Positions 1 through 12,241 of a DNA stretch of 64,000 bases are shown piece after piece. Both the position numbers and the translations under genes were made by a program. The DNA comes from Mactra quadrangularis (Eukaryota > Mollusca > Bivalvia > Venerida > Mactridae): the NCBI GenBank assembly GCA_025267735.1, contig CM046303.1:31224380-31288379 (forward strand). The letters are read 5' to 3'. The notes beneath the pieces were generated by a model. That model saw only the letters and a program-made list of their open reading frames with translations. It was not told the origin of the DNA and made no database searches. Each line of letters begins with the position of its first letter. The first letter of the stretch is position 1.

Positions 1-36
1 TTTTATCTTCTAGATATGTCATTTGTTTGTGAACTT

Positions 37-380
37 AAGTATTTGTTAATCGTTCATCAACGAAATCAAGTCTCAAACTTAGTAGTGCTGAATTAGCAAT
101 CTGTAGACTACCCATCTTTGGCAACAACAAAATTTAGAATATTTTGGCAAATAATTAATTGTCCTAAAATGAATAATATTAGGAATTTTTCAAATTTGAC
201 TCAATTTGGGCTCTAAATCAAATCACCATTTTATGGATGAAGGATCGCATTCCAGTGTTTGCCCATGATGCATCCTTATAAAATGGGCGGACACTTTTTA
301 TATCTATTTTCATTCATTTATAATTGTACATTATTCTTCCATTGGCTATTGAATAAGTCAGTTTCTCTAGCTGTGTGGGT
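37..380. other. Nothing recognised
   Basis: AT-rich sequence at the left edge with no ORF, splice-supported exon or repeat that I can identify. Confidence 0.4.
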
Positions 381-384
381 GGGT

Positions 385-568
385 GAGAAACATAAGTAGT
401 GTGTGCGTGCATGCATGCGTGCGTGGGGTATGTGGGTGTGTGTACGTGCGTGCATGCGTTTGCGAGGGTATATGCGGGTAAGTGTGCTTGCGCGTGTGAG
501 CCAGGGTATGTTAGTGTGTGTGTGAGTGAGCATGCGTGAGGGTATGTGCGGGCGAGTGTGCGTTTGTT
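385..568. repeat. GT/GTGC-rich simple-sequence tract
   Basis: Imperfect purine-pyrimidine alternation built from GTGTGC, GTGCATGC and GGGTATGTG units. Alternating purine/pyrimidine DNA of this type can form Z-DNA. Minus-strand open frames here (His/Thr-rich) are composition artefacts. Confidence 0.8.
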
Positions 569-1157
569 TGTGAACAGTAACTGATTCATTCATTATCCAA
601 TTGATGTACGTGTATAGCACTTACTTTGTTTATCAACAAATGACATTTCTAGTTCAGTCAACTTTTAGATTTTGTTGTTGCTTAATTTACTGTGATTCAT
701 GTAATTTATTATCAATTATGTTTTGTTTTTCTTTGGTCTCCAGGTCGTCCGTGTCTGATCTGAGATTTGCACCGATATCTCAGGCCCCGCATGCAAATCC
801 CAACTGTCCCATCCCCGCCATGGAGAGGGTTCGGTCTGTTGGGGTTTTTAAGAGTCATTGGCTTCATATCCCCCAGCACCAGAGGTTCGAAATACTTTGG
901 TCACCATTATTTGTATTCTTGCTGGCTTGTAGAATTTTCTATCAGTTTTACCTTGTTAAGACAAAGCTATGTCATAGGGGAGGTGGGGGGTAGGCGATAG
1001 GGTTAATATAGGTAATGTAGGTTGGGGCTTACTTAATTTTGGGAGGGTTTGCATAGGACTCTACTTCGAAGAGAGGAAATAAGTTTGGAACTTTTTAGCA
1101 AATGGGAGAATATAATTGGGTATTTTTTCTGCGGAGTTGAGGTGGGCTATTTTGTGG

Positions 1158-1350
1158 TATAGTTCGTTTTTTTCTCAACTGTCAAAACATGAATAATTTC
1201 ACGGTGAATGCGTTTGTCAAAATCATCGCCATGTTGGTATGTTTTAGTCAAGATATATTTAATGACAATTAGGCCACCAGTACAGAAACAGTGCATTCAG
1301 TCACCGTGAAATTATTCAAGCTTTGACAGTTGAGAAAAAACGGATACTAG
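1158..1350. mobile_element. Foldback MITE
   Basis: The left arm (~1160-1207: CTCAACTGTCAAAACATGAA, ATTTCACGGTGA) is reverse-complemented on the right (~1300-1350: TCACCGTGAAATTATTCAAG, TTGACAGTTGAGAAAAAACG). The short internal spacer is non-coding. Confidence 0.8.
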
Positions 1351-2455
1351 TTCAAGAAATAGAGTAATTGCTTTAGCTATCATAGAAAAGGATTTGAATT
1401 TGGATATTAATCATATTATTGTTGTAATTTTATTGTTTAATCGCTTCATGCTACTGCATAAAACGGGGACGTTAATAGATTTCTATAGGGGCTCTATCCA
1501 AATGTTTTTGTAACGGCCATGATTAGTTTTTTTCTGACATACATGTATATGTTTTACAAACAATCTTAATGATATTATTATTACTAAGTCGATTGTATTA
1601 GATACAAATAGGGCCTACTTGATATAATCATTAAAGCTTGATTTCATACACATTACAGAGTACTTTTTACGTACAGTTTTAATCAAATGTTTCTGTAATA
1701 ATGTGCGTAAGACTTGGGCTTACATTATTTTATAAGAATTTGTATTTGTAATGTATACATTGATTTAATTTTAATAAGAATTCTTGTATTATGACCACTA
1801 ATTGTAGATTAAAAACATTCATATTTAAATCATATATTACATTTTTTCATCTCGAAAGCGAAATAACAACTCACTCTAAGTAGAAGTTTTTATCAAGTAA
1901 ATTTATGCAAAAGTGAGCTTTGTATTGGAAATTATCGGGAAAATGACATTATTATGACACTGATGTGGTATGAATAAATATTTACCGTTGACCGAATTGC
2001 GTGCTACTCATTAAGATCTTATAAAATAGCTCTGATAGTTGCGTTTCCAAAAATGTGATAGCAAAATATTATTTTAAGACAATAATAATTATTCGTTTTT
2101 AAGCCTAGTTTTAGGCCAGTTATTAGCTAACATAGCTCAAAATAGAGAGTATTCTCAACACTGCCTCTTGTTTACTTAATGCCTTAAGTGTGAGACTTAT
2201 GTATTGACTGATTTATTTGGATAGTTTTAGTAATCAAATATAAACTTACACATGTACTTTAGAGTGGCTGAGGAAACACCTTCATGTATGGGCGTTCAAT
2301 ATTAACTAAGTTGCGACTTTGAGCCTGCCATCCATCAATTTTGTATGTCATTTCAATTGCCAAATAGTCACCATAGCCTGTCACATTCTACAATGACGAA
2401 TTGTCGCTTTTTAGAACGTTTGTGTTTGTCTATCCTATCATACATTACGATAAGC
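1351..2455. other. No feature recognised
   Basis: AT-rich non-coding sequence. No ORF with protein-like composition, no clear inverted or tandem structure. Confidence 0.4.
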
Positions 2456-2610
2456 TAGAGCTGTAGTCCCGTTGTTATCGCGCTGGGGGTTTAAATCTAG
2501 AATCCCGACCGGGCGGTTATACCCTTCCATGGAAATTTTATAATACATGTAATGTCAATTTTCCTTCATTGATAATGTATTTGGAGAAGTAGCTGACCTT
2601 GTTAATAAAG
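2456..2610 (+). repeat. SINE-B fragment
   Basis: Shares the tract ATGTCAATTTTCCTTCATTG and the following GGAGAAGT...GACCTTGTT with copies at 16637-16905 and 44171-44395. The upstream CCCGACCGGGCGGTTATACC resembles their tRNA-derived head. The 3' end is missing. Confidence 0.6.
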
Positions 2611-2869
2611 GTCTTCTGTCTGTGAAATAACCCTAATCAATTACCACCATTTCAAAAGGCTCAAATGGAGACCATTTCTGTTTCATATACAAATAGTACT
2701 TCGATAATACAACTAAAGCAATTTCATTTAATTTACATAGAGTCAAATTTCTATCAAGCAGTACTTTATTTTTATCAAAATCATTATCATATTTGTGCAT
2801 TAAATAACATGGACTTATTGACCAATGTTTATGAACTAACATAGAATAATGAGACATATTTTCTCACTA

Positions 2870-5400
2870 TAAAACATACCGTTGTTCCTAAGATCATGTA
2901 AGTTTATGTTCTTCAATAAGATAACAGACACAATAAAACATCCTGTTTTTTTTTTAATCATAAACGTTTCTGTCCTTCAATAAGATAATAGACTCACAAT
3001 AAGACTTGATGTTGTTCCTAAGCTCATGTTAGTTTATGTCCTTCAATAAGATAACAGACCCACAATAAGACTTGATGTTGTTCCTAAGCTCATGTTAGTT
3101 TATGTCCTTCAATAAGGTAACAGACACACACTAAGACATCCTGCTTTATTCTATGAATCATAAACGTTTCTGCCCTTTAAAACGATAAAAAGACACACAA
3201 TAAGATTTGCTGTGTTTTCCATGACACAGTTGTGTTTATGTCCTTAATTAGAAAACTAACACAGAAAAGACATGACGTTGTTTCAGATTATTATGTACGT
3301 TTCTGACCTTGAAAACTATAACAGACACACAATAAGCATGCCGTTTTTCCAATTCATTTTGTTGTTACTGACCTTGAAAACGATAACAGACATACAATAA
3401 GCTAGCCGTTTTTCCAGTTCATAATGTACGTTTCTGACCATCAAAAAGATAACAGATTCACAATAAGCATGCCGTTTTTCCAATTCATTATGCTTTTTTT
3501 GACCTTGAAAACGATAACAGACACACAATAAGCATGCCGTTTTTTTTCATTTCATAATGTACATTTCTGACCTTCAAAAAGATAACAGATTCACAATAAG
3601 CATGCCGTTTTTATCATTCATTATGTTATTTCTGACCTTCAAAACGATAACAGACACACAATAAGCATGCCGTTTTTCCAATTCATTATGTTGTTTCTGA
3701 CCTTTAAAACGATAACAGACACACACTAAGCATGCCGTTTTTTCCCAATTTATTATGCTGTTTCTGACCTTCAAAACGATAACAGACACACAATAAGCAT
3801 GCCGTTTTTTCATTCATTATGTACGTTTCTGACCTTGAAAACGATAACAGACACACAATAAGCATGCCGTCTTTTCCATTCATTATATACGTATCTGTAC
3901 TTCAAAAAGATAACAGACACACAATAAGCATGCCGTTTGTCCTATCATTATGAACGTTTCTGACCTTAAAAACGATAACAGACACACAATAAGCATGCCG
4001 TTTTTTTCCATTCATTATGTACGTTACTGACCTTCAAAACGATGACAGACACACAATAAGCATGCCGTTTTTTCCATTCATTATGTATTTTTCTATCCTT
4101 CAAAGCGATAACAGACACACAATAAGCATGCCGTTTTTCCATTCATTATGAACGTTTTTTACCTTGAAAACGATAACAGACACACAATAAGCATGCCGTT
4201 TTTTCCATTCATTATGAACGTTTCTGACCTTGAAAACGATAACAGTCTCACAATAAGCATGCCGTTTTTTCCATTCATTATGAACGTTTTTGACCTTCAA
4301 AAAGATAACATACACACAATAAGCATGCCGTTTTCCATTCATTATGAGCGTTTCTGACCTTCAAAAAGATAACATACACACAATAAGCATGCCTTTTTCC
4401 ATTCATTATGAACGTTTTTGACCTTCAAAAAGATAACATACACACAATAAGCATGCCTTTTTCCATTCATTATATACGTTTCTGACCTTCAAAACGTTAA
4501 CAGACACACAATAAGCATGCCGTTTTTTTCCATTCATTATAAACGTTTCTGACCTTCAAAACGATAACAGACACACAATAAGCATGCCGTTTTTTTCCAT
4601 TCATTGTGAACGTTTCTGACCTTGAAAAAGATTACAGGCTCACAATAAGCATGCCGTTGTTTTTCCATTCATTATAAACGTTTCCGATCCTCAAAACGAT
4701 AACAGACACACAATAAGCATGCCGTTTTTTTCCATTCATTATAAACGTTTCTGACCTTCGAAACGATAACAGACACACAATAAGCATGCCATTTTTTTCA
4801 TTTATTATGTACGTTTCTGACCTTGAAAACGATAACAGACACAATAAGCATGCCGTTTTTTCCATTTATTATGTACGTTTCTGACCTTGAAAACGATAAC
4901 AGACAAACAATAAGCATGCCGTTTTTCCATTCATTATGTACGTTTTTATGCCTTGAAAACGATAACAGACACACAATAAGCACGCTGTTTTTTCTAATTC
5001 ATTATGTACGGTACTGACCTTCAAAACGATAACAGACACACAATAAGCATGGCGTTTTTCCAGTTCATTATGTACGTTTCTGACCTTAAAAAACGATAAC
5101 TGACACACAATAAGCATGCCGTTTTTTTCTATTCATTATGTACCTTTCTGACCTTGAAAACGATAACAGACACACAATAAGCATGCCATTTTTCCCATTC
5201 ATTATGTTGTTTCTGACCTTCAAAACAATAACAGACACACAATAAGCATGCCGCTTTTTCCATTCATTATGTACGTTTTTGTCCTTCAATACAATAACAG
5301 TCTCACACTATGGCATGCCGCATGTTCCTAATCTCTTTTACGATTATGTCCTTCAATTAGATAGCAGACATTAGATATGACTTGTCATTCGGCCTTTTTT
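2870..5400. repeat. 66-bp satellite array
   Basis: About 36 tandem copies of a ~66-67-bp monomer with landmarks AATAAGCATGCCG, TTTCCATTCATTATG, ACGTTTCTGACCTT and AAACGATAACAGACACACA. Central copies (3.3-5.3 kb) are nearly uniform; both flanks are diverged, as expected when exchange homogenises the array interior. Because 66 is divisible by three, minus-strand frames stay open for several units (22-residue repeats such as KKRHAYCVSVIVFKVRNVHN); these are not considered genes. Confidence 0.95.
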
Positions 5401-5835
5401 CTCATGAAGGTTTTTATATTTAAATGAAAAATACACTTAAACATATTAATGTGTCCTTATTTACAGGTATGTATCTGTCTTAAAAAAGAACACATATATG
5501 CATGATTGACATCTATTGTCTGTATTTTCATGTAGGTTTCTCTCTTTGAATTGTGAAAGTTAAATACACTTTCAGTCTGTCCTTCTTCTCAGGTATGCAT
5601 TTGACATCTAAGGTCCATTCGCATGTAGATATCTTTAAAAAAGATAACTTAAATTCACTTATATTTTGTTCTTTTTCTTAGGAAGTTATCTGTCCTAAAA
5701 AAGAAAACATACTTACACTTTGCCATATTCGGTCCTTATTTTCATTTAGGTTTCTATCGTACGATAAAATTACATTGATACAATGTATTTTATTCTTATT
5801 TGCTCATAAGTTTCTCTAGAATGTAGGTTGAAAAT
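5400..5835. repeat. Diverged dimeric flank of the 66-bp family
   Basis: Units of ~65 bp recognisable by TGTAGGTTTCT and by TTACAGGTATGTATCTGTCT-like text. The alternating pattern matches the larger arm at 8.0-9.93 kb rather than the homogeneous array, so this is an old edge of the same repeat. Confidence 0.75.
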
Positions 5836-6439
5836 TACCAACTATCTTTTGTGGGTTTGATTCTCAAAAAGTATATGATGCTACAAGTCTAATGTAATTG
5901 TTAAACTTTTCTTATTACTGAACTTCTGTCTTAAAAGATATGCTATTCTATAATAAATAATTAAATGTAAAACAAGATAAAACAGGACAAAAATGTTTTT
6001 TTTTAATTACATTTTGTATATAAATTAAAACCGTATGTCAATAAACTTCGAAAACTAAAATATAGCAGTATGGTTGCATTTGCATAACAGTAATATCAGT
6101 TTTGTATCTAAGCACATTTCATACATAAATTTAATACAAACACAGGTAATTTTAAGTGACTTCAAGACTCCAGAAATGCAACAGTGCATACTCATTAAGA
6201 TTCATCTAAAATAGTTATCATTATTCATTCAAAAAGTTATTAACATTGTTATTATCAACTGCTTTGGGTGCGATACAACCTTTTTTGTTGATGCTATGTA
6301 AAATCCAAACAAACAAACATTTAAAAATTGTCTGAGTTATCAAGACAAAATACCACCATGTGGTTAAAACCAATGATTTTACTTCAAATTTCCATTCAAG
6401 TTATCACATTCACAGTTTTTAATTCAGATAGAATGTCCA
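5836..6439. other. No feature recognised
   Basis: AT-rich spacer between the satellite flank and the transposase remnant; no ORF or repeat structure seen. Confidence 0.4.
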
Positions 6440-7470
6440 ACCGCAAAGAGAAATTTGCCATATCACGATAAGCATTTTCAATCTCAAAGCAGCTTTGTCC
6501 AAATCTAGCCTGTAAATCAACACAGACTTTTGTTTCTTGCGTTGTTGAAAGTTACCCGCTTCAAATTGTGCAATAGATGCAGCACGAATTCTCTCCTCTA
6601 ACTTTAAGAACTTAATACGTTTCCATACATGAGGATGAGGATAGCCTACTGGGAGTGTAAATCTATTTTTTCAGCCTTCATATTTGTTGTTATTTCTTTG
6701 TCCATTGTGTATGGTGACTTCATAAACATCTCATTCATGTGGTTGAAATGTAGTTGGAGTTCGAATCATGATCTTTCCCTATTTGACTATGTTCCTTTTA
6801 AGTACACAAACATAAGTTGCGTTTAAGTAATCAGTAAGTTTTTCAATGTTGGGTGTTTCCTATTTTATTTGAAACATCATCCACAGGTATAAATGCTACA
6901 GCATCAACCATCCCACAAAGTTTTTAAAATCAGTATTCTCTTTATAAGTAAGAGTCAGTTCTAATTCCCTAATTTTACGCCAAGTGGCTTGTGACAAATA
7001 GTAAAAACATCCTTGTATAAGAGTATTGTTTCCAAACACTGCAGATAAAGCCTTTCTAAAACCTAGTTTAAAGTTTACCATCACAATTAGAGGGCCAGGT
7101 TGATATCCTATGTGAGAACATGCTTCAGACATAATTAGAAATAGAGTTTCAAGTTGTATGACGTATATCTTGCAAAATTGCAAATATATGTGGTACAGTG
7201 AAATCACCTAGAGAAACATGCATAGCAAATATATGACTAACTTGTGAAAGAGCCTTAGCAAAAATACCGTCCATGGACCTCTAGTTTGGCTGTCCCAGTA
7301 ATTTTAATTGTTGATTTGTTCCAAAAAGTAACACCCTTGATTCACTATCCACACCACTGTCATCAAACAAAAATGGTTCACCATTTAGGTTGTTGGCCCA
7401 TTTTCCTTCTGCAGTAAGAAGTCTTAGATTCTCAGGTGCTTTTGGAAATTCTGGAATTATTTTATTCATT
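6440..7470 (-). pseudogene. Decayed MULE-type transposase
   Basis: Minus-strand fragments in different frames follow the order of MULE/FLYWCH-associated transposases. An N-terminal part (7469-7281: WANNLNGEPFLFDDSG, RVLLFGTNQQLKLL), then a catalytic part (7207-6896: YQPGPLIVMVNFKLGFRKAL, IQGCFYYLSQATWRKI), then C-terminal remnants (~6890-6540: DAVAFIPVDDV, YPHPHVWKRIKFLKLEERIR, AQFEAGNFQQRKK). The family catalytic position in 'VM-D-F-E' reads VNFKLG here, so the acidic residues are lost. Several stops and frameshifts separate the blocks. Non-functional. Confidence 0.8.
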
Positions 7471-7999
7471 ATGGTTCTCTTACATGTACTAGCTGATGGT
7501 AGTTAACCTAATGCATCATTGTTAGCTTTAAGGATGCTGGTAGAGTACACAGTGACTGAGTTTTCAGTAGTTTTGCTAACTCGTTTCATCATTAAACACG
7601 ACATCTTTTATCTTTCCTATGGCGTGTCTCTATATGTTATCCATTGCTGGAAGACGGACACTTACTCTTACTTTCATAAGTTTGCGATTTGCATTTATGA
7701 AACTCAGATAAAGGCAGTTTCTGTTATCTATTTGTTGATTGCATACGCTGCTTACTGTTTTTGTCGTTTGTATTTTTAGTTTTCAACTCATTTGGTCTGT
7801 GTTTATGGGTTATACTTACTTTGATTCTTCTATTATATCAGGATCAGTACGAATACTACCACAGAATCCTAAAGAACGATTTGTACAATTCCAAAACTTT
7901 TGATGACTTATCATCCTTATAACATATTTTAAGTCCACATCTATTACTGCGAATTATCATCATTCAAAAAACAATCATATAGATAGCAATAGATTAAGT
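7471..7999. other. No feature recognised
   Basis: AT-rich spacer. A plus-strand open frame of 86 codons (7519-7779) has hydrophobic, cysteine/tyrosine-rich low-complexity translation and no recognisable domain or splice context. Confidence 0.4.
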
Positions 8000-9930
8000 A
8001 AATTGCAATACAGACTTAATGAAATAAAGTTTAGTATCATTTCTTATATATGCGAAAATGCAGTTTTTACCTTCATTCACTGTAACAGGTCATTTTGTCA
8101 TTATTCTCAGGTAGGCAGTTGTCTTAAAAAACAAACATACATATACTATGCCATATTTGGTTCTAATGTTCATATAGGTTTCTATATTGTAACACTAAAA
8201 CATGTTATCCAGTCAATGTTCTCAGGTAAATATTTGTCTTAAAAAGAAAACATGCATACATATTGACATATTCTCTCAAAATGTTCACGTAAGTTTCTTT
8301 CTTACAATAAGATCTCCTTAATACACATAAACATTAAATTATATCCTTATTCCCAGGTAGGTATCTGTGTTAAGAAGATCACTAACATACATAATTAACA
8401 CCTATTGTCCTTATTTTCATGTAGGTTTCTCTCTTTGAATAAAAAAACTTAAATATACTACAGCTTTGCATTTTGTCATTATTCTTGGTAAGGTATCTGT
8501 CTTCATACAAATTGACTTCCTCTGTCAAAATGTTCATGTAGTTTTCTATCTTTGATAGGATTCAAGCAAGTTTCTATCTTACAAAACAAAACTTGCATTT
8601 TCTGTCCAAATGTTCATGAAGATTTCTGTCTCTGAAAAAAATCTTTAACACACTACCTCATGTCATTCTGTCCTTGCTTTCTGGTAAGAATCTGTCTTAG
8701 AAAAAAACACATGTATACACCATGACATCCTCTGTTCAAATGTTCTTGTAGGTTTCTATCTCTTTGAATAAAGCAACTTTGAATCACTAAAACATTCTGT
8801 TCTTATTATAAGGTAAGTATCTGTCTCAAAAAAGAAAACATGCAAACACTATGTTATCTTCTGTCGAAATGTTCATGATGGTTTCTTTAAATAAAACAAC
8901 ACTTTAATTCTCTGAAACATCCTGTCCTTATTATCAGGTAAGTATTTGTCTCAAAAAAGATAATATGCATACACTATGTTATCATCTATTCAATTTTACA
9001 TGTACGTTTCTTTCTGATAATAAGATAACAGCAATACCCTAAAACTGTCATTTCGTCCATATTTTCATATGTATTTCTGCCTTAAATTCAACCTTACATA
9101 CAAATGGACGTCTTTTGTCTATTCATGTAGGTTTCTATCTTTATGAAGAGCTAAATATGATACACTACAGCATGTCATTCTTTGAATAAGTTAATTCTGA
9201 TAACCAAAACCATGTCATTTTGTCCTTATTTTCAGGTAAGTATCAGTCCTTAAAAAAGAAAAAAAATAGTACAAAATGGTATCATTGGTCATTATTGTAG
9301 TTTTTATCTTTGAATAAGATATCTTTTATACACGACAACATGTCAATCTGCCCTTATTCTTGGTTCGGTATATGTCTTTAAAATGAAAACTTACATACAA
9401 ATTGACACGTTCTGTCCAAATGAACATGTAGGTTTATATCTTTATAAAGAGACAACTATAATACACTACAGCATATCATTATGTCCTTATTCTTTGAAAG
9501 GTGTCCGTCTTAAAAGAAGAAAACACACGTACAAATTGTCACCATAGGTCTATAATTTTATGCAGGTTTTTCTTTGAAAAAAAACCACACTTTAATACAA
9601 CAAATTACTTTGGGTCTTGTAGGTTCTTATCTTATAATAATATAACTTTAATGCATTATAACATGTCGTTCTGTCCTAATTTTCAGACATAAAAAAGAAA
9701 TCAAACAAGTAAAATGACATATTCGGTCCTTATTTCCATGTAGGTTTCATTCTTCGAATAAGATGACTTTAATACACTTGGCATGTCTTTCTCTCTTCTC
9801 TCGTAAATATCAAATGGTTGCCTGTTTTTAATAAGATTTTAAACACACTTTTATGACTTGTCTAAAATTTGTCCTTATTTCTATGTAGATTTCTATCTTT
9901 AAGGAGTGAAATATCTTAATGTATGGTTTG
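8000..9930. repeat. Diverged ~130-bp dimer array related to the 66-bp satellite
   Basis: About 14-15 loose dimers. Half A: TTATTTTCAGGTAAGTATCT, GTCTTAAAAAAGAAAACATG. Half B: TTCATGTAGGTTTCTATCTT, TGAATAAGATAACTTTAATA, CATGTCATTCTGTCC. Half B aligns to the homogeneous monomer at 2.87-5.40 kb (GTACGTTTCTGACCTTGAAA, ACGATAACAGACACA, GCATGCCG). Many A halves carry adjoining splice-acceptor and splice-donor consensus (AG|GTAAGT). Confidence 0.85.
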
Positions 9931-10690
9931 TTCCCATTTGGGATTTTTTTGTAACAGCATATTCAGCAGTTAAATTACAAATGGTAATATTAATTTGATT
10001 TTTTTAATGAATAATACAACACATATCTACATAGTTATCAATGTATCAGTAAAAGATTGGAAAATTAAGAACTATATTTACCTTAGATAAATAGCTCCGT
10101 GAAATGTTTGAATCTTTTTCAAATCAAATCAGTAGGCATTTTATATTATACTATTTGTTCGGATCTATCGTTAAAATATACTTATAAAATTGTTGTATTC
10201 AATGCAAATTAAGATAATAAAAATAATCCAAACTTCAGCATATCATATACATTGTAGTATTGTTTATTACATTCAATGACAATTTGATATTTAGATTATA
10301 CATAAGAATATAGGAGTTTTGCACAATTGTAAATAAAGTCTTACTAAAATCACTAAGTTATTTAAGCTGTTGACTTTGTACCAAATGTACCAAATCGTCT
10401 GCCACAATACTAACTATATAAACATTCTGTATAATGGTTACACGGTCAGATATTTTTTGAACGTACAGAAATGATCTATACTTATACCCACACACATGCA
10501 GTTTTAATAACATATTCATTGTATGTAGAGTATATTGATAACGTTTTCGACCCTTAAAAGAATATAAAAAGCAATAGTTAAATACATGTAATTAGTACTA
10601 ATGATGCTTGATAACGATGTACTAAACGATAATCGGCTTGATGAAGGTAAAAGAGAGGAACTTGATAGCTCTCAATTAAAAAATATAATG
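9931..10690. other. No feature recognised
   Basis: AT-rich non-coding sequence with no clear repeats; ends at a short tandem array. Confidence 0.4.
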
Positions 10691-10699
10691 AAAAGTGTC

Positions 10700-10990
10700 T
10701 ATAATTCTGAGCAATCTAGTGAAGGACCCAGTTTACTGGGGGGGATAGCTAGATCGGAATTATATGTAAAACATAATTCTGAGCAATCTAGTGAAGGGCC
10801 CATTTTATGGGAGGATATCTAGATCGGAATTATAGAGTCAAAACAGATAATTCTGAGCAATCTAGTGAAGGGCCCATTTACGGGAGGATAGCTAGATCGG
10901 AATTACTTTTTAAACTTATACATAAATACATAGTTCTGAGTAATCTAGTGAAGGACCCAATCTATGGGAGGATAGCTAGATCAGACTCTT
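10700..10990. repeat. Four-copy tandem repeat (~72-77 bp)
   Basis: Four units starting at about 10703, 10774, 10851 and 10936 share TTCTGAGCAATCTAGTGAAG, G(A/G)CCCA, GGAGGATAGCTAGATCGGAA and differ in a short variable spacer. Plus-strand open frames (SEQSSEGP repeats) come from the repetition; with no promoter or splice evidence I do not call a gene. Confidence 0.85.
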
Positions 10991-11124
10991 AAACAAAACA
11001 GCAATGATGTACCAAATACTTAAGGTACTAGTTACTATATAGTCGAATGTAAATAGTGTTCATAGTACTAAGTCTTGCTAGGGTGCTGCTTACATGTATA
11101 TGTTTAAAACAAATTTAAATGAAA

Positions 11125-11234
11125 TACACTGGTGTCCTAAAGTTTCTTTACACATGTTTTTTTCATATTTTCTCTTTCGTTTTTAAAAACACATTTTGCT
11201 TAGTTTTTCTATATAATATTTGGACACCAGTGTA
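11125..11234. mobile_element. Small 110-bp MITE
   Basis: Termini TACACTGGTGTCC are exact inverted repeats bounded by TA. The interior is AT-rich and non-coding. Confidence 0.75.
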
Positions 11235-11589
11235 TATGTAACATCGACAACCTTTTGTTTCATTGAATTTATTGGTTTTTTAAACAATCTCTATACATTG
11301 TATAATGAATTATGTTGTTGGTAACAAGGATGTGAAAGGTATTTTGGTATAGTTCATTTATGTATATAACTTTACTGAATGGTTTACAGATTATAGGTAA
11401 CTGAATCATTTTGGATATTTTTATAAATACCAGCATTTGTTATAAACAGCATTGTGAACTGACATTGGTAATTGGTATAGAGCTATATGCTTAATAGCTG
11501 ATGATTAGAAAGACTTTATTTACTGATATGATATTGTTATTATATCATACATTCAGAAAGTTTTGTAAATATTGTGTTATCATAAATAA

Positions 11590-11808
11590 TTTGCAACGAT
11601 ATCCGTCCGTTACAAAATTTCCGTCGCAATTTTCTCAGCAACTATATCATGCAGCAGCCTAATACTTTGCATATTGCTTCATCCCATAGTCCCATGTGGT
11701 GTAAAGCGATTTCATGCTCCTTGCTCATCTACTTCCTGTTTGTCGCATATTTTTAGATGTTTGCGGGGGTATCACTAGTGAGCATTAGCTCACAGATTTA
11801 CTTGTTAT
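11590..11808 (-). repeat. Dispersed repeat, copy 1 (inverted relative to copy 2)
   Basis: Reverse complement of 27655-27850 over about 200 bases, sharing GCATGAAATCGCTTTACACC, ATGTGGTGTAAAGCG and CACTAGTGAGCATTAGCTCA. No ORF. The family is evidently multicopy, but its class is unknown. Confidence 0.8.
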
Positions 11809-12240
11809 ATTTTGTTTAAGTAAACATTATGAGGACCTTTAACTATTATATGCACTTTAAGTAAGTTCAATGATCCAATACTGTGTTTTGTTTTAAGTTT
11901 ATAGGTACATGCACATTCAAGTGAAAACGTTCTTATATTTTTCCAATCTTTTCTGACTGATTTTTGCTCTAATTTTGATTACAGTTTTTATTGATGTGGT
12001 TTCCAATTTATGTAGCACAATTTATTCAATATGCTGATAAAACTTCAAAAAAAGCAAACTGACCTCTGACATTCTGTTTGGTCACAGTTTCGCACCGTGA
12101 TATAACCTGAGATTTCCTATGAGTCCAAGGATTTTTTTTATCTCTCCAAGGGTTTCTCTCTTGGATGGATCTTCCCTAACTGATGTAGGGGATTCCAGAT
12201 GGTAGTCCACATTGGTAGGTTTCACCAAGGGATTATCACT
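11809..12240. other. No feature recognised
   Basis: AT-rich sequence adjoining the gag remnant; no ORF of note. Confidence 0.35.
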
Positions 12241-12241
12241 T

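Noticed and set aside
314..620. Overlapping His/Thr/Cys-rich minus-strand ORFs
   Set aside because: Translations of a GT-rich simple-sequence tract.
601..993. 130-codon plus-strand ORF
   Set aside because: Mixed low-complexity translation, no domain; the proline-rich part follows a possible acceptor but has no supported partner exon.
3316..5289. Series of 60-80-codon minus-strand ORFs
   Set aside because: All are 22-residue repeats from the 66-bp satellite; open because the period is divisible by three.
2870..5400. CRISPR-like regularly spaced direct repeats
   Set aside because: Repeats are directly adjacent with no unique spacers, in an intron-bearing eukaryotic genome.
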